From NCBI GenBank assembly GCA_028718575.1, contig JAQULN010000075.1, positions 1 through 9,753 on the forward strand: DNA of 9,753 nt, given 5' to 3'. Positions 1-6,160 of the stretch are shown one piece after another. Every line of letters begins with the position of its first letter. The first letter of the stretch is position 1. The position numbers were made by a program, and so were the translations under genes. The DNA comes from Candidatus Krumholzibacteriia bacterium (GTDB taxonomy: Bacteria; Krumholzibacteriota; Krumholzibacteriia; LZORAL124-64-63). Under the pieces are notes generated by a model, which saw nothing but the letters and a program-made list of their open reading frames with translations, was not told where the DNA came from and made no database searches.

Positions 1-1202
1 TTCTCGAGCTCCGTCACGTTGCCGGGCCAGCGCCAGGCGTGCAGCGCGGCGGTCGCGGCGTCGGTCAGAGCCAGCTTGCCTGGATCCTTGCCGGCTCGCC
101 GTAGGAAGCACGCCAAGAGCGGTAGGATGTCCTCCGGTCGCTGCCGCAGCGGCGGAATCTCCAGGCTGACGACTTTGAGGCGATAGTACAGATCCAGCCG
201 GAAGCGGCCGGCCTCGATCTCTTGCGCGAGATTCTTGTGCGTGGCCGCCACGAAACGGATATCGACCGGCCGGCTGTCGACCTCGCCCACGCGGCGTACC
301 TGCCGTTCCTGCATGACCCGCAGGAGCTTGATTTGCAGCGCCAGCGGCATATCGCCGATCTCGTCCATGAAGAAGGTGCCGCCGTGCGCCGATTCGAGAA
401 GGCCCGGCTTGTCGCGGCCCGCGCCGGTGAACGCGCCCGCCCGGTGTCCGAACAGCTCGCTCTCGAACAGATTATCCGGCAGGGCGGCGCAGTTCAGCCC
501 CACAAACGGCCGCCCGCGCCGATCGCTGCCGTGATGGAGCGCTTTGGCGACGATCTCTTTGCCAGTCCCGGTCTCGCCGTGCAGAAGGACATTGACACCG
601 CTGGGCGCGACATCGGCCAGACGGGTCGCAAGCTGCTTCATCTCGCGGCTGCGGCCGACGGCGCCGGGCAGCCCCGGCACCAGACACGGTCGCGGCAGCG
701 TCAAGCCACGCCCGGCGGACCGCGGCCGCGGCGGCGGCAACGATTCTGGCGCGAACAGGCTGAGTTGCCACGGATCGGCTCGCAGTCCGTCGGTCATCCA
801 GGTGCCGGGCCAAGGCTCGAGTTGCGCAAGCTGCGGCGACAAGTGGAGCGCCGTCGTTTCGGCCCAGAGGCGTACCGCATCATCCCAGGGTGGCTCATCG
901 CTGCCCGCGGCGATGAGCACACCCTTGGTGCCGTGGCCGTCGTCCAGCGGCAACGCATGGCACAAGGGCGGCCGCCGGCTGCGGCTCTCCTCACGGACCT
1001 CGGCCGGCTGCCCCGTCTGCAAGACGTTCCAGACCAGGCTCAACGGCAACGGCGCCGGCGTCCCGCCGGACGCCCAACCGCAGAGCAGACGCAACGATGC
1101 AGCAGCGCTGGCGCCCTCGCGCCGGACTGCCCAGACCGCAGCCGGGCCGCCGTCGCGCGGCAAATCACGGAACTCTTCTTCCCAGATGCTGATTCGCGTC
1201 AT
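1..1202 (-). CDS. sigma-54-dependent transcriptional activator, GAF-like N-terminus plus AAA+ domain (C-terminus cut by window edge)
   Basis: Enhancer-binding protein that uses ATP hydrolysis to remodel sigma-54 RNA polymerase. The reading frame runs open from ATG 1202 to the left edge (400 codons seen). GGAG at 1211-1214, 8 bases before the ATG, supports this start. The AAA+ domain (about residues 185-400) has Walker A GETGTGKE (209-216), the sigma-54 contact loop GAFTGA (256-261), Walker B GGTFFMDEI (274-282), the RxDLYYRL region (about 335-342) and WPGNVTELE (392-400). Residues 1-180 lack a recognisable phospho-acceptor receiver domain. The stretch at about 50-125 reads like the end of a GAF fold, so I infer sensing of a small ligand or partner rather than phosphorylation by a histidine kinase. 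The C-terminal helix-turn-helix is outside the window. No clear sigma-54 target promoter (GG-N10-GC) was found in the nearby gaps checked. Family assignment is near certain; the regulon is unknown. Confidence 0.95.
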   Translation of the reverse strand, partial: MTRISIWEEEFRDLPRDGGPAAVWAVRREGASAAASLRLLCGWASGGTPAPLPLSLVWNVLQTGQPAEVREESRSRRPPLCHALPLDDGHGTKGVLIAAGSDEPPWDDAVRLWAETTALHLSPQLAQLEPWPGTWMTDGLRADPWQLSLFAPESLPPPRPRSAGRGLTLPRPCLVPGLPGAVGRSREMKQLATRLADVAPSGVNVLLHGETGTGKEIVAKALHHGSDRRGRPFVGLNCAALPDNLFESELFGHRAGAFTGAGRDKPGLLESAHGGTFFMDEIGDMPLALQIKLLRVMQERQVRRVGEVDSRPVDIRFVAATHKNLAQEIEAGRFRLDLYYRLKVVSLEIPPLRQRPEDILPLLACFLRRAGKDPGKLALTDAATAALHAWRWPGNVTELE

Positions 1203-1279
1203 GATCGTCACTCCGGTCGTGGGGGAACTGGTGACGGTTGGTTGGCGCCCACGACCATGCATACACGACGCCAATCGCG

Positions 1280-1293
1280 CCGCCGCGCGGCGG
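1280..1293. repeat. 14-bp perfect GC-only palindrome
   Basis: CCGCCGCGCGGCGG is self-complementary over 14 bases and lies 78 bases upstream of the activator start. It could form a hairpin in the 5' leader or act as a protein site. In GC-rich DNA such a palindrome can also arise by chance. Confidence 0.3.
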
Positions 1294-1329
1294 ACTGTTC
1301 AAAACTGTATCAACATTGGAGGTTGTCGC

Positions 1330-1343
1330 GAGACGGCCGTCTC
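1330..1343. repeat. 14-bp perfect palindrome GAGACGGCCGTCTC
   Basis: This perfect inverted repeat has no spacer. It lies 128 bases upstream of the sigma-54 activator start and about 20 bases upstream (minus strand) of the weak -10-like hexamer at 1304-1309. That location fits a repressor or autoregulatory operator, but the function is inference only. Confidence 0.4.
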
Positions 1344-1481
1344 CTGCGCTGTCTCACCGCCGGCCCGGGATCCGCGACACTGGACGTCCGGCTTGCGCAC
1401 GCGGAATGGGCTCCGGTCGGCGGCGCAACGACGAGTGTCACCCGCCGGCGGGCGCGCGGACATACGAGACAGTGCCGGCGA

Positions 1482-2495
1482 CTAGGCGAGGCGCAGATCC
1501 ACAGGCGTCGGTCCGCGCGTGACCTCGCCGATCAACACGGCCGCGAGGTCGGGCACGGCCCCGGCGTCCACTTCCGGCGGCAGCGCCACGACCATGCCGA
1601 TGCCCATGTTGAAGACGCGATACATCTCCGCCGGGGGGACATCGCCCGCCGCGGCGATGAGACGGAACAACGGCGGCGCGATCCAGGCGCGCGTGTCGAT
1701 CACCGCGCACAGACCCGGCGGCATGATGCGCGGCACGTTGTCGGGAAATCCGCCGCCCGTGATGTGCGCCAGCCCGTGGACCGCCGGGCGCCCGCAAGCG
1801 GCCCAGAGCGCGCGCACGGCCGGCAGGTAGCTGCGATGGACCGCCAGTAGCGCATCGGCGAGGCTGACGCCGAGTTCGCGCGGAACGTGGTCGAGGGCTA
1901 GGCCTGCCGTCTCCAGCAGAACCTTGCGCGCCAGCGAATAGCCGTTGGTGTGCAGCCCGGTCGACGGCAATCCCCAGAGCCGGTCGCCGGCGCGAATCGC
2001 CGAGCCGTCGATGAGGTCCTCCTCGCGCACCCGGCCGACGATCGTGCCGGCCAGGTCGAAGTCTCCAGGCGCGTACAGCCCCGGCATCTCGGCGGTCTCG
2101 CCGCCGAGCAGCGCGCACCCGTTCTCGCGACAGGCCTGGGCGAATCCGGCGAGCACCGCCGGCAAGACGTCTTCGTCGAGGCGGCCGGTCGCGAAGTAGT
2201 CGAGGAAGAAGAGCGGCTCGGCGCCCTGCACGAGAATGTCGTTCACGCAGTGGTTGACCAGGTCTTGCCCGACCGTATCGTACCGCCCGGCTTGCGCCGC
2301 GATGAGGACCTTGGTTCCGACGCCGTCCACGCTTGCGACCAGGAGCGGCTCGCCCGGGGCCGGCTGGAACAGGCCGCCGAACGAACCCAGGTCGCTCTTG
2401 ACGCGGCGATCCCAGGTGGATCGCACCGTCGCCTTGGCGCGCGCGAGGGACCGCGCTGCGGCGTCGATGTTCACCCCGCTGTCGGCATACTTCAT
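1482..2495 (-). CDS. purM: phosphoribosylformylglycinamidine cyclo-ligase (AIR synthetase)
   Basis: Cytoplasmic enzyme of de novo purine synthesis. It closes the imidazole ring of FGAM with ATP to give 5-aminoimidazole ribonucleotide. At 337 residues it is near the usual size and looks complete. It opens with the typical YADSGVNIDA (3-12). It then shows the glycine-rich nucleotide segment SVDGVGTK (55-62), GQDLVNHCVNDI (76-87), GAEPLFFLDY (91-100), GGETAEMPGLY (131-141), and STGLHTNGYSL and HITGGGFPDNVPR further on. These are the signature segments of the PurM/ThiL/SelD ATP-binding family in PurM order. GAGG at 2501-2504 supports ATG 2495. The gene starts 41 bases after the HD-GYP gene, so the two may share a transcript. 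purN or purF partners are not in view, which is unremarkable because pur genes are scattered in many genomes. Confidence 0.97.
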   Translation of the reverse strand: MKYADSGVNIDAAARSLARAKATVRSTWDRRVKSDLGSFGGLFQPAPGEPLLVASVDGVGTKVLIAAQAGRYDTVGQDLVNHCVNDILVQGAEPLFFLDYFATGRLDEDVLPAVLAGFAQACRENGCALLGGETAEMPGLYAPGDFDLAGTIVGRVREEDLIDGSAIRAGDRLWGLPSTGLHTNGYSLARKVLLETAGLALDHVPRELGVSLADALLAVHRSYLPAVRALWAACGRPAVHGLAHITGGGFPDNVPRIMPPGLCAVIDTRAWIAPPLFRLIAAAGDVPPAEMYRVFNMGIGMVVALPPEVDAGAVPDLAAVLIGEVTRGPTPVDLRLA

Positions 2496-2536
2496 GGCAA
2501 CCTCGTCCGCAATGCTCGAGCCCTGCGTCCGTTAGC

Positions 2537-3883
2537 TCAAGATACGTAAGATTTTTCTTGGACTCCCAGCGCGGGTGTCGCTAGCGGTGCCATGGGGACC
2601 GCGCCGTCCAGCATTTCGCGCATCGAATCGAACTCACCCTGATGATAGAGCTGCAGCATGACGGCGACAACCCGATCATCGAACTGCGTGCCCTGGAACC
2701 GCACCAGTTCTTCCATCGCCTGCTCGACAGTGAGCGCCTTGCGGTACGGCCGGTCGCTGGTCATCGCGTCGAAGGCGTCGCAGACGTTCAGGATGGCGCA
2801 GCCGAGCGAGATCTCTTCGACCGTTAACCCGTGGGGATACCCGCGGCCGTCCGGTCGCTCGTGGTGGTGTCGAACCAGCTCGGTCGTCTCCGAGAGGAAC
2901 TTGATCTGCTCGACGATGTCCGCGCCGATTGTCGAGTGCGATTTGATGACCTCGAATTCGCTGTCGGTCAAGCGCCCCGGCTTGCAGATGATCTCGTTGG
3001 TGATGGCGATCTTGCCGATGTCGTGCAGCAGGCCGCCGTACTCCAGCGTCTCCAGTTCGCGGTCGCTCATACCCATGGCCTTGCCGATGCGTACCGCATA
3101 TTTGGCGACCCGATAGCTGTGGCCGTGCGTATACGGTTCGTCCGCCTCGAGCGCCGTGGTCAGCGCCGCGATGCTGTTGATGTGAGCCTCGCGGTTGCGC
3201 TGGTACAGGCGGTCGCTCTGGTAGAGGGCGAGGACAAGAAAGAGGAACAGCACGAGCGTCCAGGCCCCGGCCTGCTGATAGAGCAGGACGACCATCGCCG
3301 CAAAAGGAAGGTCGAGCAGGTGGCGCAGGCGCGCCCAGCTAATACTGCGGCGGTACACTCGCTGGAAGGGCATGTGCTCATCTAGACTGATGATCGCACC
3401 GAGAAGTACGTGGTTCACAAGCGAGTGAACAACGATGGCAGCGGCAAGCGGCGCGATAAACAGCGGACTATCGAACGCGTTGGACCACGGCAACGACTCG
3501 TAGACAAGACCTGCGGCACCTGCCGCCGTACCGAGCATTGCTGAATTGAAGATCGCTTTACGGGGGCTTTTCCCTGGAAGCAGCAATCCGCGCACGAGAG
3601 CGGAAACGGCTTCCATCAAAGCGGCGGTCGGTGCACCGAACAAGGCGATCACCGAGAGAACGATACATTTCGACGACATGACCCGACCGCCGGTGGCAAG
3701 GGATTCCCCGAGCCTGGTGTCGGCGATGATGAGAAACGCGAAGAAGAATGACAGCGAAAACAAGGAATGCGATTCGATCGGTTTCGACTGCAGCAAGTAA
3801 AAGAGTAGACCATACCCCACAAGGATGATCATCCAGTAGGAGATATGGAACCGTATACTCTGTCTGCGATGTTGGTGATTCAA
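2537..3883 (-). CDS. multi-pass membrane HD-GYP protein, predicted cyclic-di-GMP phosphodiesterase
   Basis: Predicted to hydrolyse c-di-GMP at the cytoplasmic face of the inner membrane. I chose TTG 3883 (448 residues) because AAGGAAGG at 3891-3898 sits 7 bases upstream. The frame is open further, and a TTG at 3970 would add 29 residues but has no ribosome site. The N-terminal half has about six or seven hydrophobic segments (roughly residues 15-32, 39-55, 72-95, 110-131, 140-165 and a pair within 190-221) and no recognised extracellular domain. The C-terminal HD-GYP domain (about 240-420) has THGHSYR (about 252-258), HDIGK (287-291), HHHERPDGRGYP (339-350) and NVCDAFDAMTSDRPYR (about 366-381), so metal-binding and GYP residues are present and activity is likely. 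The membrane half is AT-richer than its neighbours. The gene lies between an unrecognised gene and purM on the same strand. The ligand of the membrane part is unknown. Confidence 0.93.
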   Translation of the reverse strand: MNHQHRRQSIRFHISYWMIILVGYGLLFYLLQSKPIESHSLFSLSFFFAFLIIADTRLGESLATGGRVMSSKCIVLSVIALFGAPTAALMEAVSALVRGLLLPGKSPRKAIFNSAMLGTAAGAAGLVYESLPWSNAFDSPLFIAPLAAAIVVHSLVNHVLLGAIISLDEHMPFQRVYRRSISWARLRHLLDLPFAAMVVLLYQQAGAWTLVLFLFLVLALYQSDRLYQRNREAHINSIAALTTALEADEPYTHGHSYRVAKYAVRIGKAMGMSDRELETLEYGGLLHDIGKIAITNEIICKPGRLTDSEFEVIKSHSTIGADIVEQIKFLSETTELVRHHHERPDGRGYPHGLTVEEISLGCAILNVCDAFDAMTSDRPYRKALTVEQAMEELVRFQGTQFDDRVVAVMLQLYHQGEFDSMREMLDGAVPMAPLATPALGVQEKSYVS

Positions 3884-3890
3884 TCCCACG

Positions 3891-3898
3891 CCTTCCTT
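3891..3898 (-). promoter_or_regulatory. Shine-Dalgarno AAGGAAGG deciding a TTG start for the HD-GYP gene
   Basis: On the minus strand AAGGAAGG is followed by a 7-base spacer (CGTGGGA) and TTG at 3883. A GTG at 3889 lies almost on top of the site, and a TTG at 3970 has no site, so 3883 is the best supported start. Confidence 0.6.
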
Positions 3899-4036
3899 GA
3901 CAGAGACTGCGTCCCTGATGGTATCGGCGGGCGAAGTAGCAATCTTAAGTTGGAACCCGAGGCATGCCAAGATCGAAAAATGAAGCAGTCTGTTCAGCAG
4001 GATCTCCAGCTCGAGGAACCGGCGCCCAGGTGATTT

Positions 4037-4081
4037 TTACCACTCGAATTTAGTTAACAGGATGAGCAGCCAATCGAGCAT
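4037..4081 (-). CDS. 14-residue small ORF (possible leader peptide) upstream of the HD-GYP gene
   Basis: Reads MLDWLLILLTKFEW then TAA. The start signal is one of the best in the window: GGAGGT (4088-4093), with 7 bases between GGAGG and ATG. The peptide is short and hydrophobic and matches no family I know. It lies between the stop of the unrecognised gene (4207) and the HD-GYP start (3883). It shares the frame of the HD-GYP gene, and no other stop occurs between its TAA and the TTG at 3883. It could be a regulatory leader peptide, a small membrane peptide, or the remnant 5' end of a once longer HD-GYP gene. Chance occurrence cannot be excluded. Confidence 0.35.
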   Translation of the reverse strand: MLDWLLILLTKFEW

Positions 4082-4206
4082 GGCGACACCTCCAATCCTT
4101 GTCGGATCTTGCCAACTTGTTGCACAAGCAGCAGTGAGGCGCTCCGCTCTTCAGCTCCGCTTCGTGGTTAAAATCGCGCCTGGCGCCGGTCCCCCAGCTC
4201 CTTCCG

Positions 4207-5061
4207 TCAGCGGCCGCCACCGTCGGCCGGCCGCAGCAACATCATTTCCAAGCGTCGGTTCAGCGCATCCAGGACGGCAAATACGACCGCCTGGTGCAGG
4301 TTCGGCCCCGGTTGACAGGTGCCGTAGAGCTGTTCGCAGCGACGTCCTTGGACCATCTCGATGGCCACCAGGATCACATCGCCGCTGCCGAGTCGCTCGC
4401 GGCGCAACTCCGCGAGTTCCAGTCCCAGCGGCTCACCCACGAGGTTTTCCACCGCGTCCAGGGTCGCCGCGGCGACCAGATACAAATCACCACCATTTCG
4501 ATTCGGTCCCTCGGCCGTCCCGGACGCTTCCAGTCCGGCCGCCTGTAGGTCGACCTCGGCTCGCAGTTGGTCCGCGGTCGCCATAACGCTGACGCCGTTG
4601 CACAATAGCCTCGGCGCCAGCTCTTCGGCCAGTAAAATGGCATCCCGGGCTTCCGATTTGTCCGGAGCCAACGTCACGGGGTCGATCGCCGGCCGCTCGA
4701 GCGTCTCGGCTTGCGTGCCGCCGGCCGCATCCCGCGGCGGCATCCCCGGCGGTGGTTCGGTCAGGGCGTCCTCCACGGCGGCGGTCACCGAGTCCCGCGC
4801 CGGCGGGGGCTCCGCCTCGACCACCTGCACGACGCCGATCTTCTTGTAAAAAACGGAGATACCCAGGCGCGCCTTCAGCAATCCCTCCACGTCGCGCACG
4901 ATGTGACGCGGCTCGCGATCCGAGCGGGCGACGACATGGACACCCGAAACCTCGCCATCGGGCGCGAGGTCGATCTTGCATTGCAGCACGCTCTTGATCT
5001 GCGAGATCCATTTCTCCGCGTCCGCCACCCAGGCGTCCCTATCCTCCGGTTGCCACTCCAC
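4207..5061 (-). CDS. unrecognised two-module protein; C-terminal half with internal duplication resembling the LeuA dimer domain
   Basis: A 284-residue cytoplasmic protein with no signal peptide or membrane segment; I do not recognise the family by name. GTG 5061 is preferred over ATG 5139 because GGAGGAG (5069-5075) lies 7 bases before it and ATG 5139 falls inside the predicted -10. Module 1 (about 10-82) is a small alpha/beta segment with GVHVVARSDREPRHIVRDVE (40-59). A proline- and alanine-rich linker follows (about 84-140). Module 2 (about 157-274) contains two similar units. Unit one is GTAEGPN (181-187) and a helix LYLVAAATLDAVENLV. Unit two is GTCQPGPN (247-254) and a helix LHQAVVFAVLDALNRRL. 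A glycine turn, an alanine-rich helix and a final 'DALNR' recall the regulatory dimer domain of 2-isopropylmalate synthase. That is inference; no catalytic domain is present. A small-molecule-binding or oligomerising role is possible. It is a single gene with its own promoter. Confidence 0.8.
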   Translation of the reverse strand: MEWQPEDRDAWVADAEKWISQIKSVLQCKIDLAPDGEVSGVHVVARSDREPRHIVRDVEGLLKARLGISVFYKKIGVVQVVEAEPPPARDSVTAAVEDALTEPPPGMPPRDAAGGTQAETLERPAIDPVTLAPDKSEARDAILLAEELAPRLLCNGVSVMATADQLRAEVDLQAAGLEASGTAEGPNRNGGDLYLVAAATLDAVENLVGEPLGLELAELRRERLGSGDVILVAIEMVQGRRCEQLYGTCQPGPNLHQAVVFAVLDALNRRLEMMLLRPADGGGR

Positions 5062-5068
5062 GATCGAG

Positions 5069-5075
5069 CTCCTCC
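5069..5075 (-). promoter_or_regulatory. Shine-Dalgarno GGAGGAG deciding a GTG start
   Basis: On the minus strand GGAGGAG is followed by the 7-base spacer CTCGATC and GTG at 5061. This shortens the gene by 26 codons relative to the longest ORF and leaves a leader of roughly 65 bases after the predicted promoter. Confidence 0.7.
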
Positions 5076-5134
5076 GGTTGTGCCCCGCTGCTTGTCCCGA
5101 GTTGTCGACACCCCCAAGGCTCCGTCCAACGTAA

Positions 5135-5163
5135 AGCATACCCTATGGACGCGGAATAGACAA
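5135..5163 (-). promoter_or_regulatory. predicted sigma-70-type promoter for the unrecognised gene
   Basis: On the minus strand, -35 TTGTCT (5158-5163) and -10 TATGCT (5135-5140) are separated by exactly 17 bases; each matches 4 of 6 consensus positions. Transcription would start near 5128, about 67 bases before the GTG at 5061. It lies in the 188-base gap after the kinase gene, so gene 5061-4207 can be expressed apart from the large upstream operon. Confidence 0.45.
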
Positions 5164-5249
5164 GAAACATGCTGTTGCTTCAGTGACGACGTTGCGATTC
5201 TGTCGCTCGATCGTTAATGATCCCCAATATCAACATCCACCAGGTACGA

Positions 5250-6158
5250 TCAAGGCACCATCATCTCCCGCAACACCGCCAGACGCCGCGCGACTTCCGC
5301 CGGCGTGCGCCGCAACAGCCCCTCGACGCTGAAGTGTTCGGGGACGAAGCTCGCCGCCACGGTCCCCGCCAACATGGCCGTCCGAAACGGTTTGTCACCT
5401 GTGGTGCGGTCTACGCCCTGTTCCGCCAGACTGGCCATGAACCCGCCCGCGAAGCTGTCGCCGGCACCGGTCGGGTCGACGACGTCCGGCAGGATCAACG
5501 CCGGCACCGCCAGCACCGAGTCGCGACCGAACAGCAGGGCTCCGTGTTCACCCTTCTTGATCACGACCCGCGCCGGGCCCAGCCCGTTGATCACCGCCGC
5601 CGCCCGCGCCAGGCTGCGTTCGCCGCTGAGCTGGCGCGCCTCTGAGTCATTGACCAACAGCACATCGACCCGCGGCAGGATCGCCAGCAGATCCGTCCGT
5701 GTCGTCTCGATCCAGAGGTTCATCGTATCGAGCACGACCAATTTCGGCGCGGTCACCGCCGCCAGCACCCGCGCCTGCAAAGCCGGGTGGATGTTGGCCA
5801 GAAAGACATAGTCGCTGTCCGCCCAGGCGGCCGGCACCCTTGGTTCGAATGACGCGAAAACACCGAGTTCTGTCGCCAGCGTATCCCGTTCGATGAAGTC
5901 GTCGTGGTAGCGGCCCGACCAGTGGAAACTGCAGCCGGACGCGCGCTCGACGCCGGCCAGATCGCTTCCGCAGTCACGCAACAGACGCAGATCATCCTCG
6001 CGAAAATCGTCGCCGACGACAGCGACCACGCGGACGCCGGCGGGCGCTCCGGCAGCCAGGCAGAAGAAGGTGGCGGCACCGCCGAGCTGTCGCTCGCGTC
6101 GTTCGCGCGGTGTCTCGACGGTGTCGTACGCCATCGAGCCGACCACCAGGATCGACAT
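5250..6158 (-). CDS. PfkB-family (ribokinase-like) sugar or nucleoside kinase
   Basis: A 302-residue cytoplasmic kinase that phosphorylates a hydroxymethyl group of a sugar or nucleoside with ATP. Start ATG 6158 follows GGAG 5 bases upstream (AAGGAG overlapping the end of argS). The frame stays open far upstream antisense-like through argS, but that part is not kinase sequence. The protein opens with ILVVGSMAYDTVETP (3-17) and LGGAATFF (25-32), the substrate-side glycine pair. It then has DTMNLWIETTR and VDVLLVNDSEARQLSG. It ends with the PfkB signature DPTGAGDSFAGG (228-239), in which D234 is the expected catalytic base. The DTMN and NDSEA segments are as I remember from a widespread but poorly characterised PfkB subgroup, so the substrate cannot be read from sequence. 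It starts 2 bases after the argS stop, implying co-transcription and coupled translation. It is the last gene of the operon. Confidence 0.93.
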   Translation of the reverse strand: MSILVVGSMAYDTVETPRERRERQLGGAATFFCLAAGAPAGVRVVAVVGDDFREDDLRLLRDCGSDLAGVERASGCSFHWSGRYHDDFIERDTLATELGVFASFEPRVPAAWADSDYVFLANIHPALQARVLAAVTAPKLVVLDTMNLWIETTRTDLLAILPRVDVLLVNDSEARQLSGERSLARAAAVINGLGPARVVIKKGEHGALLFGRDSVLAVPALILPDVVDPTGAGDSFAGGFMASLAEQGVDRTTGDKPFRTAMLAGTVAASFVPEHFSVEGLLRRTPAEVARRLAVLREMMVP

Positions 6159-6160
6159 GG

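Larger units (their letters stand above)
1203..1481. other. intergenic region between purM and the sigma-54 activator, with palindromes
   Basis: This 279-base gap follows the purM stop and precedes the activator start. It carries three perfect palindromes: 14 bases at 1280-1293, 14 bases at 1330-1343 (GAGACGGCCGTCTC) and 12 bases at 1441-1452 (CCCGCCGGCGGG). None is followed by a T-run on the minus strand, so none is a convincing intrinsic terminator. A weak extended -10-like hexamer on the minus strand (TACAGT, at 1304-1309, preceded by TGA) could belong to a promoter for the activator gene, but I see no matching -35. No credible gene was found. Confidence 0.5.
3884..4206. other. 323-base gap between the unrecognised gene and the HD-GYP gene
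   Basis: Besides the small ORF at 4037-4081, it holds a short inverted repeat CTTGT-TGC-ACAAG (4116-4128) and an 8-base direct repeat GCTCCGCT (4141-4148 and 4154-4161). I see no convincing intrinsic terminator and no clear sigma-70 or sigma-54 promoter. It is visibly less GC-rich than the neighbouring coding DNA near its HD-GYP end. Confidence 0.4.

Noticed and set aside
1238..1275. Possible sigma-54 promoter (TTGGCGCCCACGACCATGC, plus strand)
   Set aside because: The distance from GG to GC is 13 bases rather than 10, and it points away from the activator gene.
222..1850. Long plus-strand ORF (542 codons) across the sigma-54 activator and purM
   Set aside because: It is antisense to two genes with clear family motifs, spans their intergenic gap, has Arg/Gln/His-rich low-quality composition and no recognisable domain. 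Such shadows are common in GC-rich DNA.
4165..4200. Possible terminator after the unrecognised gene (GGCGCC repeats then TTTT on the minus strand)
   Set aside because: The GGCGCC/GGCGC repeats can pair only weakly, are off-register with the short T-run, and give no clear stem-loop of terminator length.
5062..5139. Earlier ATG start for the unrecognised gene
   Set aside because: ATG 5139 lies inside the predicted -10 hexamer and lacks a ribosome site, while GTG 5061 has GGAGGAG at ideal spacing.
5205..5225. Inverted repeat GATC-GTTAAT-GATC after the kinase gene as a terminator
   Set aside because: The stem is only 4 base pairs and no T-run follows on the minus strand.
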